Assembly (NCBI GenBank): GCA_949747745.1
Contig: CATKFT010000078.1
Span: forward strand, 1 to 5,423
DNA from: an uncultured Clostridia bacterium
GTDB taxonomy: Bacteria; Bacillota_A; Clostridia; TANB77; CAG-508
DNA length: 5,423 nucleotides
Direction: 5' to 3'
A program made the position numbers and the translations under genes. The notes beneath the pieces were generated by a model. It searched no databases and was not told where the DNA came from. It saw nothing but the letters and a program-made list of their open reading frames with translations. Of this stretch, positions 1 through 5,423 are shown one piece after another (the first letter of the stretch is position 1; every line of letters begins with the position of its first letter).

Positions 1-1
1 A

Positions 2-559
2 AATTTGGGAGTTATAAATATAAATGATGAGATAGTAGTAGGTTTCTTATATGATGTATTACAAAAAATAGATAATACTAAGGTAATAGAAGCAAAAATA
101 TTAAAAGAAAATAGAATAGATTTATATTCACAAAATATGGACAAGATATCTTCTTTTGAGGATTCATATATTTATAATATGGATAAATATATAGAAGTAT
201 ATTCTAAAAATGCAACAGAATATTTTGACGCTGTTGGTAAAGAATTAAATAACAAAGATATTTTCACAAACAATTTGTTATTTTCAAGTAAAAAAGATGA
301 TAAATGGGGATTTGTAGATATAAATAATAATATAGTAATAGATTATAAATATGATAAAGTAACAGAATTTAATATATATGGATATGCAGGGATAATGAAT
401 AATGGTAAATGGGGAGTAATAGATGTAAATGGAAATGTAATACAAGAGCCAATATATAATTTAGAAGAAACAAATTTAGATCCAGAGTTTTTAGGAAAAT
501 ATTATAAGGTTTATTATGGATATGGTGAGTGTTATTATACTAATAAAATGGCAGATTAG
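2..559 (+). CDS. WG-repeat protein, C-terminal part (5' end outside window)
   Basis: This is the tail of a WG-repeat (KWG-type beta-repeat) protein. The reading frame is open to the left edge, and its first visible residues (LGVININDEIVV...FLYD) are already part of a repeat, so the TTG at position 5 is very unlikely to be the true start. Counting from that TTG, clear repeats lie at about residues 2-17, 100-117 (KWGFVDINNNIVIDYKYD) and 135-152 (KWGVIDVNGNVIQEPIYN). A divergent copy is possible at about 62-81. The protein ends in a Tyr/Gly-rich tail (KYYKVYYGYGECYYTN). WG repeats form short beta-hairpin units thought to serve binding rather than catalysis, and no partner or pathway can be named. 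Signal peptide or membrane anchor cannot be judged because the N-terminus is missing. The family call is firm; the function is unknown. Confidence 0.85.
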   Translation, partial: NLGVININDEIVVGFLYDVLQKIDNTKVIEAKILKENRIDLYSQNMDKISSFEDSYIYNMDKYIEVYSKNATEYFDAVGKELNNKDIFTNNLLFSSKKDDKWGFVDINNNIVIDYKYDKVTEFNIYGYAGIMNNGKWGVIDVNGNVIQEPIYNLEETNLDPEFLGKYYKVYYGYGECYYTNKMAD

Positions 560-566
560 CACACAG

Positions 567-593
567 GCATTATATTTTTAATAAAAATGCTTT
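567..593 (+). terminator. weak hairpin after the WG-repeat gene, possible terminator
   Basis: Eight bases after the stop codon, GCATT (567-571) can pair with AATGC (586-590). A few further A-T pairs lie inside, across a 3-base bulge, and only three Ts (591-593) follow. The position is right for a terminator but the stem is AT-rich and the T-tract short, so the call is weak. The 3' arm AATGC is also part of a longer arm that can instead pair downstream at 670-680. Confidence 0.25.
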
Positions 594-680
594 CAAGTCC
601 GCTTATGCCAATAACTGTAATGAGAAACTTTTTGTAAAAATATTATGTTTTTATGGTAACCAATATAGTTTGAAAGCATT
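586..680. repeat. 11-bp inverted repeat enclosing 73 bases
   Basis: AATGCTTTCAA (586-596) is the exact reverse complement of TTGAAAGCATT (670-680). Two G-U pairs could extend the stem inward (597-598 with 668-669). The enclosed segment is AT-rich and contains a smaller TAAAAA/TTTTTA hairpin (635-640 with 648-653). It lies between the WG-repeat gene and the methionine gamma-lyase family gene. It could be a structured RNA, the ends of a small decayed element, or chance in AT-rich DNA. No flanking target duplication is seen, and I do not recognise it as a known RNA family. Confidence 0.45.
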
Positions 681-689
681 GAAACTCAG

Positions 690-719
690 TTGAAAAAATC
701 AAAACCACTATCCTGTAAT
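690..719 (+). promoter_or_regulatory. possible sigma-A promoter for the 836-2095 gene
   Basis: TTGAAA (690-695) and TGTAAT (714-719) are spaced by 18 bases, which fits a modest vegetative promoter. It would give a leader of roughly 110 bases before the ATG at 836. The surrounding DNA is so AT-rich that chance matches are common, and no better pair was found in the gap 560-835. Confidence 0.3.
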
Positions 720-721
720 GT

Positions 722-751
722 ATAAAATATATATTTAATCATATATTTTAT
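722..751. repeat. 11-bp AT-only inverted repeat
   Basis: ATAAAATATAT (722-732) and ATATATTTTAT (741-751) are reverse complements with an 8-base loop. It contains no G-C pair and no T-tract follows, so it is not a convincing terminator. It may be a weak leader hairpin or cruciform-prone DNA, and low complexity alone could explain it. Confidence 0.35.
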
Positions 752-835
752 TAAACTGTAAGAATAAATGTTTATATAAACTAAAATGGTTCTTTGCTAA
801 TATAGCTAAAAAATGTGAAAGGATTGTTATAAAAA

Positions 836-2095
836 ATGTATAAAGAATTTGGAATAAGTGATGAGTTATTAGAACTTGCAAATAATACACAAAAAGATAT
901 AAAAGAAATTTTTGATCAAATAGATAAGATATGTGAATATAATAGTTTAAAAGTATTGAATGCGTTTAAAGAAAATAATATTTCAGATATGCATTTTAAT
1001 TCTACTACTGGATATGGTTATGGAGATATTGGAAGAGATACTATTGAAAAAGTTTTTGCAAAAGTTTTAGGAGCAGAAGATGCTTTAGTTAGAGGGCAAT
1101 TTATTTCAGGTACACATGCTTTAACAGTTGCACTATTTGCGTTTTTACGTCCAGGTGATACATTACTTTCTATTTCTGGAAAGCCATATGATACATTAGA
1201 CTCTGTAATTGGAATAAAAGATAATCCAAGTTCTTTAAAAGCATTTGGAATAAAATATGAAGGAATAGATTTAATAGACAATGAGTTTAATACAAAAGCT
1301 ATTATTGAAAGAGTACAAAAAGGAAATGTAAAATTAATTGAAATACAACGTTCAAGAGGATATTCTTTAAGAAAAAGTATTAGTTTAGAACAAGTAGAAG
1401 ATATAATAAAACAAATAAGAGAAGTAAATAAAGAAACTATAATAATGATAGACAATTGTTATTGTGAATTTGTAAATACAAAAGAACCATTGGAAATAGG
1501 AGCAGATATTATAGTTGGTTCACTAATTAAGAATTTAGGAGGAGGAATTGCACCAAATGGTGCATATATTGCAGGAAAGAAGGAACTTGTAGAGCTTGCT
1601 GGGGAAAGGTTAACATCACCTGGTCAAGGAAAAGAAGTAGGACCGAGCCTTGGAATAAATAAGCAAATTTTACAAGGATTATTTTTAGCACCAAATGTTG
1701 TTGCAAATAGTTTAAAAACAGCAGTTTTTGCAAGTAGAATATTGGAGAAAATGGGTTATAAGCCATCACCATTATATAATGAAAAAAGAGCAGATATAGT
1801 TCAAACTATATGTTTTGGAGAAAAAGAGGCATTAATAAAATATTGTCAAGGAATTCAAGAAGGGTCTCCAATAGATTCAAATTCTGTACCAGAACCTTGG
1901 GATATGCCAGGATATACAGACCAAATAATAATGGCAGCAGGAGCTTTTACACAAGGTTCATCAATAGAATTATCTTGTGATGCACCAATAAGACCACCAT
2001 ATGTAGCATTTATGCAAGGAGGGATAACATATGAATATGGAAAATTAGGTGTGTTAAAAGCTATTAGTAATATAAATAAAAACAAAATAAGTTAA
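836..2095 (+). CDS. PLP-dependent methionine gamma-lyase family protein (YnbB / 'aluminum resistance protein' type)
   Basis: The complete 419-residue protein matches the usual length of the Met_gamma_lyase family, fold-type I PLP enzymes related to cystathionine/methionine lyases. Visible landmarks in order are TTGYGYGD (57-64), the phosphate-binding SGTHAL turn (91-96), the Asp that contacts the PLP ring nitrogen in IDNCYCEF (Asp206), and the Schiff-base lysine in GSLIKNLGGG (Lys232). The C-terminal half carries the family-typical VPEPWDMPGYTDQIIMAAGAF stretch (from 351) and IRPPY (385-389). Members are annotated as methionine gamma-lyase-like or, historically, as aluminium resistance proteins. 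The true substrate is unsettled, so cytosolic C-S lyase activity on a sulfur amino acid is an inference. The ATG at 836 follows an AAAGGA site (818-823) at a rather long 12-base spacing; the in-frame TTG at 824 meets a stop at once. A methylthioadenosine/SAH nucleosidase-like gene follows, which agrees with a sulfur-metabolism role. Confidence 0.9.
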   Translation: MYKEFGISDELLELANNTQKDIKEIFDQIDKICEYNSLKVLNAFKENNISDMHFNSTTGYGYGDIGRDTIEKVFAKVLGAEDALVRGQFISGTHALTVALFAFLRPGDTLLSISGKPYDTLDSVIGIKDNPSSLKAFGIKYEGIDLIDNEFNTKAIIERVQKGNVKLIEIQRSRGYSLRKSISLEQVEDIIKQIREVNKETIIMIDNCYCEFVNTKEPLEIGADIIVGSLIKNLGGGIAPNGAYIAGKKELVELAGERLTSPGQGKEVGPSLGINKQILQGLFLAPNVVANSLKTAVFASRILEKMGYKPSPLYNEKRADIVQTICFGEKEALIKYCQGIQEGSPIDSNSVPEPWDMPGYTDQIIMAAGAFTQGSSIELSCDAPIRPPYVAFMQGGITYEYGKLGVLKAISNINKNKIS

Positions 2096-2146
2096 TTGAC
2101 TAATATTTGTATAATAGAAATTGTATTATAATTAATTAAATATAAT
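2096..2146 (+). promoter_or_regulatory. AT-rich promoter region with three TATAAT hexamers
   Basis: The segment just after the lyase stop codon starts with TTGACT (2096-2101) and contains perfect TATAAT hexamers at 2110-2115, 2127-2132 and 2141-2146. None stands at 16-18 bases from a good -35 hexamer, so the true pair cannot be assigned. If the 2141 hexamer is used, transcription would start near 2153, right at the pseudoknot described next. A promoter somewhere here is likely; its exact position is not shown. Confidence 0.35.
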
Positions 2147-2154
2147 TATATAAA

Positions 2155-2183
2155 AAGGTTTATGGGTAACCTTAAAAAACCTA
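2155..2183 (+). promoter_or_regulatory. H-type pseudoknot candidate in the nucleosidase leader
   Basis: AAGGTT (2155-2160) pairs with AACCTT (2168-2173) to form a 6-bp stem. Within its 7-base loop, TGGGT (2163-2167) can pair with ACCTA (2179-2183), using one G-U pair. The connectors are TA (2161-2162), no base between the stems, and five As (2174-2178) across the first stem. This geometry suits a compact H-type pseudoknot with an A-rich third loop, as in small riboswitches such as preQ1-I. The loop lacks the cytosine that recognises preQ1, so it is not a standard member. A competing hairpin pairs AGGTTT (2156-2161) with AAACCT (2177-2182). The Shine-Dalgarno AAAGGA is about 15 bases downstream. 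Regulation is inference. Confidence 0.35.
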
Positions 2184-2211
2184 AATATATATTATAAAAG
2201 GAAAATTAATA

Positions 2212-2940
2212 ATGGAACAAAATAGACCAATACTGATACAAGGTGCAATGCAAATAGAAATAGAATATTTAATAAATATGATAAAAAATTTAGAAAAAAT
2301 AGAAATACAAGGATATGAATTTTATAAAGGTGAAATAGAAGATTTTCCAGTTGTAATTTCAAAAACAAATGTGGGATTAATAGAAAATGCAATTGCTACA
2401 TATATAGGAATAACAAATTTTAATGTAAAGGGAGTTATTAACCAAGGAACAGCAGGAGCATGCAGTGCTGATATTCACAATTATGACATAATCGTTGGAG
2501 AAAAATGCATAAATATAAACTCATACATAACAAAGAAAAAAGAGGAAGGACAAGGAAGTATAGCATTAGATTGGGAATTATTAACATTTAAAGATGGAAA
2601 AGATGAGCTAGTACAATTAGAGGCAAATGAAAATTTGCTTAATATAGCAATGATGTGTAGTAAAGAATATAAAAAAGGAAAAGTGAAAAGTGGAATAATT
2701 GGTAGTGGCGATGTTTGGGATAATGAAATAGATAGAATTAAGTGGTTTAATGAAAGATATGATGTTTTATGTGAAGATATGGAAACAATAAGTACATATA
2801 CTGTATGTAAAAAATTAGATGTACCAGTAATTGGAATAAGAATAATATCAGATAATGAAATTACAAAAGAAAAATATGATAAAAATATAGCAATAGAATT
2901 ACAAAAATATGTATTAGAAATAGTAAATAAATTAGCATAA
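2212..2940 (+). CDS. 5'-methylthioadenosine/S-adenosylhomocysteine nucleosidase-like protein
   Basis: The complete 242-residue protein belongs to the PNP/UDP phosphorylase superfamily, close to MTA/SAH nucleosidases (about 230 residues). Such enzymes hydrolyse the glycosidic bond of MTA and SAH, releasing adenine and the thioribose derivative, in the cytosol. GAMQIEIEYL (11-20) matches the family's GAMEEE start, with Glu16 at the place of the catalytic Glu12 of the E. coli enzyme. GTAGA (79-83) is the glycine-rich turn. GSGDVW (164-169) corresponds to the SGD segment. CEDMET (187-192) holds the ribose-binding Met-Glu pair (Met190, Glu191), and IISDNE (211-216) supplies the purine-contacting Asp214. 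All key positions are kept, so it is probably active, though specificity for MTA/SAH over another nucleoside is not certain from sequence. The ATG follows AAAAGGA (2196-2202) at 9 bases. Its 5' leader carries a pseudoknot candidate. Confidence 0.82.
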   Translation: MEQNRPILIQGAMQIEIEYLINMIKNLEKIEIQGYEFYKGEIEDFPVVISKTNVGLIENAIATYIGITNFNVKGVINQGTAGACSADIHNYDIIVGEKCININSYITKKKEEGQGSIALDWELLTFKDGKDELVQLEANENLLNIAMMCSKEYKKGKVKSGIIGSGDVWDNEIDRIKWFNERYDVLCEDMETISTYTVCKKLDVPVIGIRIISDNEITKEKYDKNIAIELQKYVLEIVNKLA

Positions 2941-2959
2941 TTAAAAGCGTTTTTTAAGA

Positions 2960-3000
2960 AAGTAGCTATGAGGTGAGTAATACATCTTATTACAATACTT
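2960..3000. repeat. nested inverted repeats downstream of the nucleosidase gene
   Basis: GTAATA (2977-2982) and TATTAC (2988-2993) form a 6-bp stem with a 5-base loop. AAGTA (2960-2964) and TACTT (2996-3000) can close it outside, leaving an asymmetric internal loop. No T-tract follows, so termination is not evident. Just after the stop codon, TTAAAA-GCG-TTTTTTAA (2941-2957) is another AT-only hairpin followed by no run of Ts. Function is unknown and chance is possible. Confidence 0.3.
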
Positions 3001-3021
3001 ATTTATATAAACATATTATTT

Positions 3022-3027
3022 TATAAT
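3022..3027 (+). promoter_or_regulatory. possible -10 element for the 3110-4366 gene
   Basis: A perfect TATAAT lies 83 bases before the ATG at 3110. The best partner at a 17-base spacing is TTATTT (2999-3004), a poor -35. It is the most plausible start for the flavoprotein-yigZ pair in the 169-base gap 2941-3109, but support is slight. Confidence 0.3.
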
Positions 3028-3109
3028 GATGAACTTGTAAAAGAAATAGTATGAATATTAACTGTAATTGTAATAGCCAAGAAACAGATTAGAATTTGAG
3101 GAGTAATAA

Positions 3110-4366
3110 ATGAAAGTAATAATTATTGGAGGTGGACCTGCTGGAATTTTAGCAGGAATTTCTGCAAGTAGAGGACAAAACCAGGTAACTATATTAGAAA
3201 AAATGAATACATGTGGAAAAAAGCTACTAATTACAGGAAAAGGAAGATGTAATATAACAAGTAGTCTAGATATGTCTGATTTTATTAAAAATATTCCTGG
3301 AAATGGTAAATTTCTTTATAGTGCTTTTAATAATTTTTCAAACGAAGATATTATAAAAATTTTAAAAAAGCATAATGTAGAGGTGAAAAATGAAAGAGGA
3401 AATAGAGTATTTCCGGTTAGTGATAAATCTATTAGTGTATTAAATGCCTTGTTAGAAGAAGTAAAAGAACAAAATGTAGAAATAAAAACAAATACAGAAG
3501 TAACAAAGATTTTAGTGCAAAGAAATGAAGTAGTAGGAGTTATATGCAAACAAAAAGGAGAAACAAAGAAAATTTTAGCAGATAAAATAATACTTGCAAC
3601 AGGAGGAAAAAGTTATCCTACAACAGGTTCAACAGGTGATGGATATAAAATGGTAGAAGAATTAGGACATACTATAACAAAAATAAAACCATCACTTGTG
3701 CCATTAGTGTGTAAACAGACGGAACTATGTAAGAGTTTACAGGGATTAAGTTTAAAAAATGTAGGTATAAAGTTTATAAATTTAAAGAATAAAAAGATTG
3801 TTTATGAGGATTTTGGAGAAATGCTATTTACTCATTTTGGAGTATCGGGCCCAACTATTTTAAGTGCATCAGCACATTTACTAAGGGTAAAAAATATAGA
3901 AGAATTGTTAAAAGAAAATAGTATTATTCTATCAATTGATTTAAAACCAGCTTTAGATATAGAAAAGTTAGATATAAGAATATTAAGGGATTTTGAAGAA
4001 TTAAAAAATAAGCAATTTAAAAACAGTTTAGAAAATTTATTGCCAAAGAAAATGATAGAACCAGTTATAAAATTATTAAAAATAAATCCAGATAAAAAAG
4101 TAAATGAAATTACAAAATGTGAAAGGCAAGAGATAGGAAAACTATTAAAGAATTTTGAATTAACAATAAAAGATTTTAGAAATATAGACGAAGCTATTAT
4201 TACAGCAGGAGGAATTGATATTAAAGAAATTAATTCTTCTACAATGGAATCAAAAATTGTAAAAGGCTTATATTTTGCAGGAGAGATAATAGATGTAGAT
4301 GCATACACTGGAGGGTTTAATTTACAAATAGCATATTCTAGTGGATTTACAGCGGGTATGGATTAA
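3110..4366 (+). CDS. NAD(P)/FAD-dependent oxidoreductase of the HI0933/YhiN family
   Basis: The complete 418-residue flavoprotein has the family's usual length of about 400-420. The Rossmann FAD-binding motif GGGPAG (7-12) stands right at the N-terminus, followed by Glu30 at the end of the second strand, where it would hold the adenosine ribose. Family signatures follow: GKKLLITGKGRCNIT (36-50), RVFPVSDKS (99-107), the second FAD motif ATGGKSYPTTGSTGDGY (163-179), FTHFGVSGP (240-248), and the C-terminal flavin-contacting block GLYFAGEIIDVDAYTGGFNL (386-405). The family is widespread and often annotated as 'flavoprotein' or 'aminoacetone oxidase family'. The substrate is not established, so no reaction is claimed. 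The ATG is preceded by GAGGAG (3098-3103) at 6 bases and sits directly before the FAD motif, so the start is secure. The next gene begins 39 bases after its stop with no terminator between, suggesting one transcript. Confidence 0.9.
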   Translation: MKVIIIGGGPAGILAGISASRGQNQVTILEKMNTCGKKLLITGKGRCNITSSLDMSDFIKNIPGNGKFLYSAFNNFSNEDIIKILKKHNVEVKNERGNRVFPVSDKSISVLNALLEEVKEQNVEIKTNTEVTKILVQRNEVVGVICKQKGETKKILADKIILATGGKSYPTTGSTGDGYKMVEELGHTITKIKPSLVPLVCKQTELCKSLQGLSLKNVGIKFINLKNKKIVYEDFGEMLFTHFGVSGPTILSASAHLLRVKNIEELLKENSIILSIDLKPALDIEKLDIRILRDFEELKNKQFKNSLENLLPKKMIEPVIKLLKINPDKKVNEITKCERQEIGKLLKNFELTIKDFRNIDEAIITAGGIDIKEINSSTMESKIVKGLYFAGEIIDVDAYTGGFNLQIAYSSGFTAGMD

Positions 4367-4405
4367 TATAAATTAAATACTGCAAAATTGGAGGAATATT
4401 GATTT

Positions 4406-5048
4406 ATGGATAGATTTAAAACAATAGAAGAACATGTAACTGAACAGATTATAGAAAAGAAATCTAAATTTATAGCAAATGTATTTTATATAGAAACAGC
4501 AAAAGAAGTAGATAATAAAATAAAGGAAATTAAGAAAAAATATTATGATGCAAGACATAATTGTTATGCGTATATTATATTAGATGATATAGGAAGTAAA
4601 ATTAAAAAAAGTAGTGATGATGGAGAACCGCGGTGGAACAGCAGGAATGCCAATATTGCAAGTTTTAGAAGGAAAGGAATTATGCAACATTTTAGTAATT
4701 GTAACAAGATACTTTGGAGGAGTATTACTAGGAACAGGGGGGCTTGTTAGGGCATATTCTGAGGCTACAACAAAAGCATTACAAAAAGTAAATTATATAG
4801 AAAAAGAAAAAGGTAAAGAAGCAAAAATAACAGTGCCATATTCTGAGGCAGAAAGTATAAGATATTATTGTAGAAAAAATAATATAAATATTATAAAAGA
4901 GGAATATTTAGAAAATATAGAAATATTAGTAGAAATATCAAATGAAATGGCGGATAAAATGAAAAAAGATGAGGAGAAAAACACTATAAAAATGACAAAA
5001 ATTGATATTTTAAATGAAAAATATGTAAAAACAAACATTAGAATATAA
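4406..5048 (+). pseudogene. yigZ: YigZ/IMPACT family protein gene, interrupted by a +1 frameshift
   Basis: Two overlapping frames together encode one YigZ-family protein. The first (4406-4750) gives MDRFKTIEEH... with the N-terminal IMPACT features KSKFIANV (19-26) and DARHNCYAYI (48-57), then SSDDGEP (69-75). Beyond codon 75 the sense is lost and it stops at 114 residues. The next frame carries the rest: GGTAGMPILQVLEGK, then VTRYFGGVLLGTGGLVRAYS and the C-terminal domain, ending at 5048. Removing one base near 4630-4633 restores DDGEP-x-GTAG and a protein of 213 residues, the normal family length. Both halves are otherwise well preserved, so the lesion is recent, a sequencing or assembly error, or a recoded site. 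The family is conserved but of uncertain role; eukaryotic IMPACT regulates GCN2 in translation control. GGAGG (4390-4394) lies 11 bases before the ATG. It is probably co-transcribed with the upstream flavoprotein gene. Confidence 0.85.
4628..4634 (+). other. frameshift site in yigZ (CCGCGGT)
   Basis: Seven bases separate the GAA codon of DDGE from the GGA codon of GTAG, where six are expected for Pro plus one variable residue. Dropping C4631 reads Pro-Gly; dropping G4632 or G4633 reads Pro-Arg. The unshifted reading meets CGG at 4631-4633, the only in-frame CGG I find in the genes of this window. The place of the shift is well bounded by the motif; its cause is open. Confidence 0.85.
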
Positions 5049-5088
5049 AGCATATCGAGAAAAATTTGAAAAAATTTCCAGAAAACTA

Positions 5089-5117
5089 TTGCAATTAAAT
5101 TTAAAACATAATATAAT
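5089..5117 (+). promoter_or_regulatory. sigma-A-type promoter of spo0A
   Basis: TTGCAA (5089-5094) and a perfect TATAAT (5112-5117) are separated by the ideal 17 bases. Transcription would begin near 5124, giving a leader of about 45 bases before the GTG at 5169. No convincing 0A box (TGTCGAA type) was found beside it, although spo0A genes are often autoregulated. Confidence 0.6.
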
Positions 5118-5123
5118 CGCAAA

Positions 5124-5138
5124 TGTAAAATTTTTACA
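5124..5138. promoter_or_regulatory. 15-base palindrome at the spo0A start site, possible operator
   Basis: TGTAAAA-T-TTTTACA is perfectly symmetric around one central base and begins at the predicted transcription start. A one-base loop makes an RNA hairpin unlikely, so a repressor-binding DNA site is the more natural reading. It resembles GlnR/TnrA sites (TGTNA-N7-TNACA) but is two bases shorter than that consensus. The binding protein is unknown. Confidence 0.35.
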
Positions 5139-5168
5139 AATTTTTTTAGAGATTTAGGAGGAATTAAA

Positions 5169-5423
5169 GTGAAAGACAAGATTAGAGTACTAATAGCAGA
5201 TGATAATGGTGAATTTGCTAACAATTTAGCAGGGTATGTTGACAAAGAAGATGAAATGGAAGTTATAGGTATGGCAAGAGATGGTAATGAAGCATTTGAT
5301 ATTTTATCAAATACGGAGCCAGATGTAGTTTTATTAGATGTAATAATGCCACATTTAGATGGTATTGGAGTATTAGAAAAGATTGTAATGTCAAACATGG
5401 CTAAAAAGCCAATGTGTATTATG
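5169..5423 (+). CDS. spo0A: Spo0A, sporulation master response regulator (N-terminal 85 residues; 3' end outside window)
   Basis: The frame starts at GTG 5169, preceded by AGGAGG (5156-5161) at 7 bases, and runs off the window after 85 codons. It reads as a CheY-like receiver domain: the acidic pair in VLIADDN (Asp11, Asp12), the phospho-acceptor Asp57 in DVVLLDVIMPHLDGIGVLE, and the strand leading towards the T-loop at the edge (PMCIM). The LLDVIMPHLDG block and MEVIG (30-34) are characteristic of Spo0A rather than receivers in general. Spo0A is phosphorylated through a phosphorelay or directly by orphan kinases, then binds 0A boxes to switch on sporulation. Its DNA-binding C-terminal domain must lie beyond the window. 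A sigma-A-type promoter and a start-site palindrome precede it. The usual neighbour spoIVB is not directly upstream; yigZ is. Confidence 0.88.
   Translation, partial: MKDKIRVLIADDNGEFANNLAGYVDKEDEMEVIGMARDGNEAFDILSNTEPDVVLLDVIMPHLDGIGVLEKIVMSNMAKKPMCIM

Noticed and set aside
586..680. A complete insertion sequence or MITE
   Set aside because: There are inverted ends but no target-site duplication, no transposase remnant and no second copy in the window.
783..823. A preQ1-like or other known riboswitch in GGTTCTTTGC...GCTAAAAAA before the 836 gene
   Set aside because: Only fragments of a consensus are present; no closing stem of the right size can be drawn. The small GCTA/TAGC hairpin is short and AT-rich.
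1018..1455. Minus-strand open frames opposite the lyase, nucleosidase, flavoprotein and yigZ/spo0A genes
   Set aside because: Their products are low-complexity Phe/Leu/Ile/Ser-rich strings typical of the reverse strand of AT-rich genes, and they lie opposite well-recognised protein families.
2155..2190. A standard preQ1-I riboswitch
   Set aside because: The overall shape and A-rich tail are alike, but the loop TATGGGT has no cytosine to recognise preQ1, and the downstream gene is not a known queuosine gene.
4621..4640. T-box-like CCGCGGTGG string
   Set aside because: It lies inside a coding sequence and encodes the conserved YigZ motif; none of the other T-box elements are near.
4614..5048. 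A separate 144-residue gene starting at ATG 4614
   Set aside because: Its first residues overlap the DDGEP motif out of frame, it has no ribosome-binding site, and it begins in the middle of the YigZ domain. It is the second half of the frameshifted gene.
5050..5065. A 0A box upstream of spo0A (CATATCGAGAAAA)
   Set aside because: It shares only TCGA with the TGTCGAA consensus, too little in this sequence.

Overview
The window is a very AT-rich stretch of a bacterial chromosome with every recognisable gene on the + strand. Arginine is written almost only as AGA, Shine-Dalgarno sites are GGAGG-like, and the right edge carries the start of the sporulation master regulator Spo0A. Together these point to a low-GC member of the Bacillota, most likely an endospore-forming (or formerly endospore-forming) clostridial lineage. 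The WG-repeat protein at the left edge resembles those common in gut Clostridia, but that is an impression from memory, not a search.

Layout from left to right: (1) the C-terminal part of a WG-repeat protein (2-559); (2) a 276-base gap (560-835) holding a long-range 11-bp inverted repeat, an AT-only hairpin and a possible promoter; (3) a complete PLP-dependent methionine gamma-lyase family protein of the YnbB/'aluminum resistance protein' type (836-2095); (4) a 116-base leader with three TATAAT hexamers and a compact sequence that can fold as an H-type pseudoknot with an A-rich third loop; (5) a complete MTA/SAH nucleosidase-like protein (2212-2940); (6) a 169-base gap; (7) a complete HI0933/YhiN-family flavoprotein (3110-4366); (8) a YigZ/IMPACT-family gene (4406-5048) broken by a +1 frameshift inside its most conserved motif, DDGEPxGTAG; (9) a good sigma-A-type promoter with a palindrome at its start site, then the first 85 codons of spo0A (5169-5423, running off the end).

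The two middle genes fit a common theme of methionine/SAM by-product turnover: the nucleosidase would clear MTA and SAH, and the lyase-family enzyme would act on a sulfur amino acid. That link is inferred from adjacency and family membership only. The flavoprotein and yigZ are 39 bases apart with no visible terminator and are probably co-transcribed. spo0A has its own promoter. I see no mobile element, CRISPR array, tRNA or rRNA, and no new multi-gene system. The items most worth checking are the yigZ frameshift, which lies at the only in-frame CGG codon of the window, and the pseudoknot-like leader of the nucleosidase gene.
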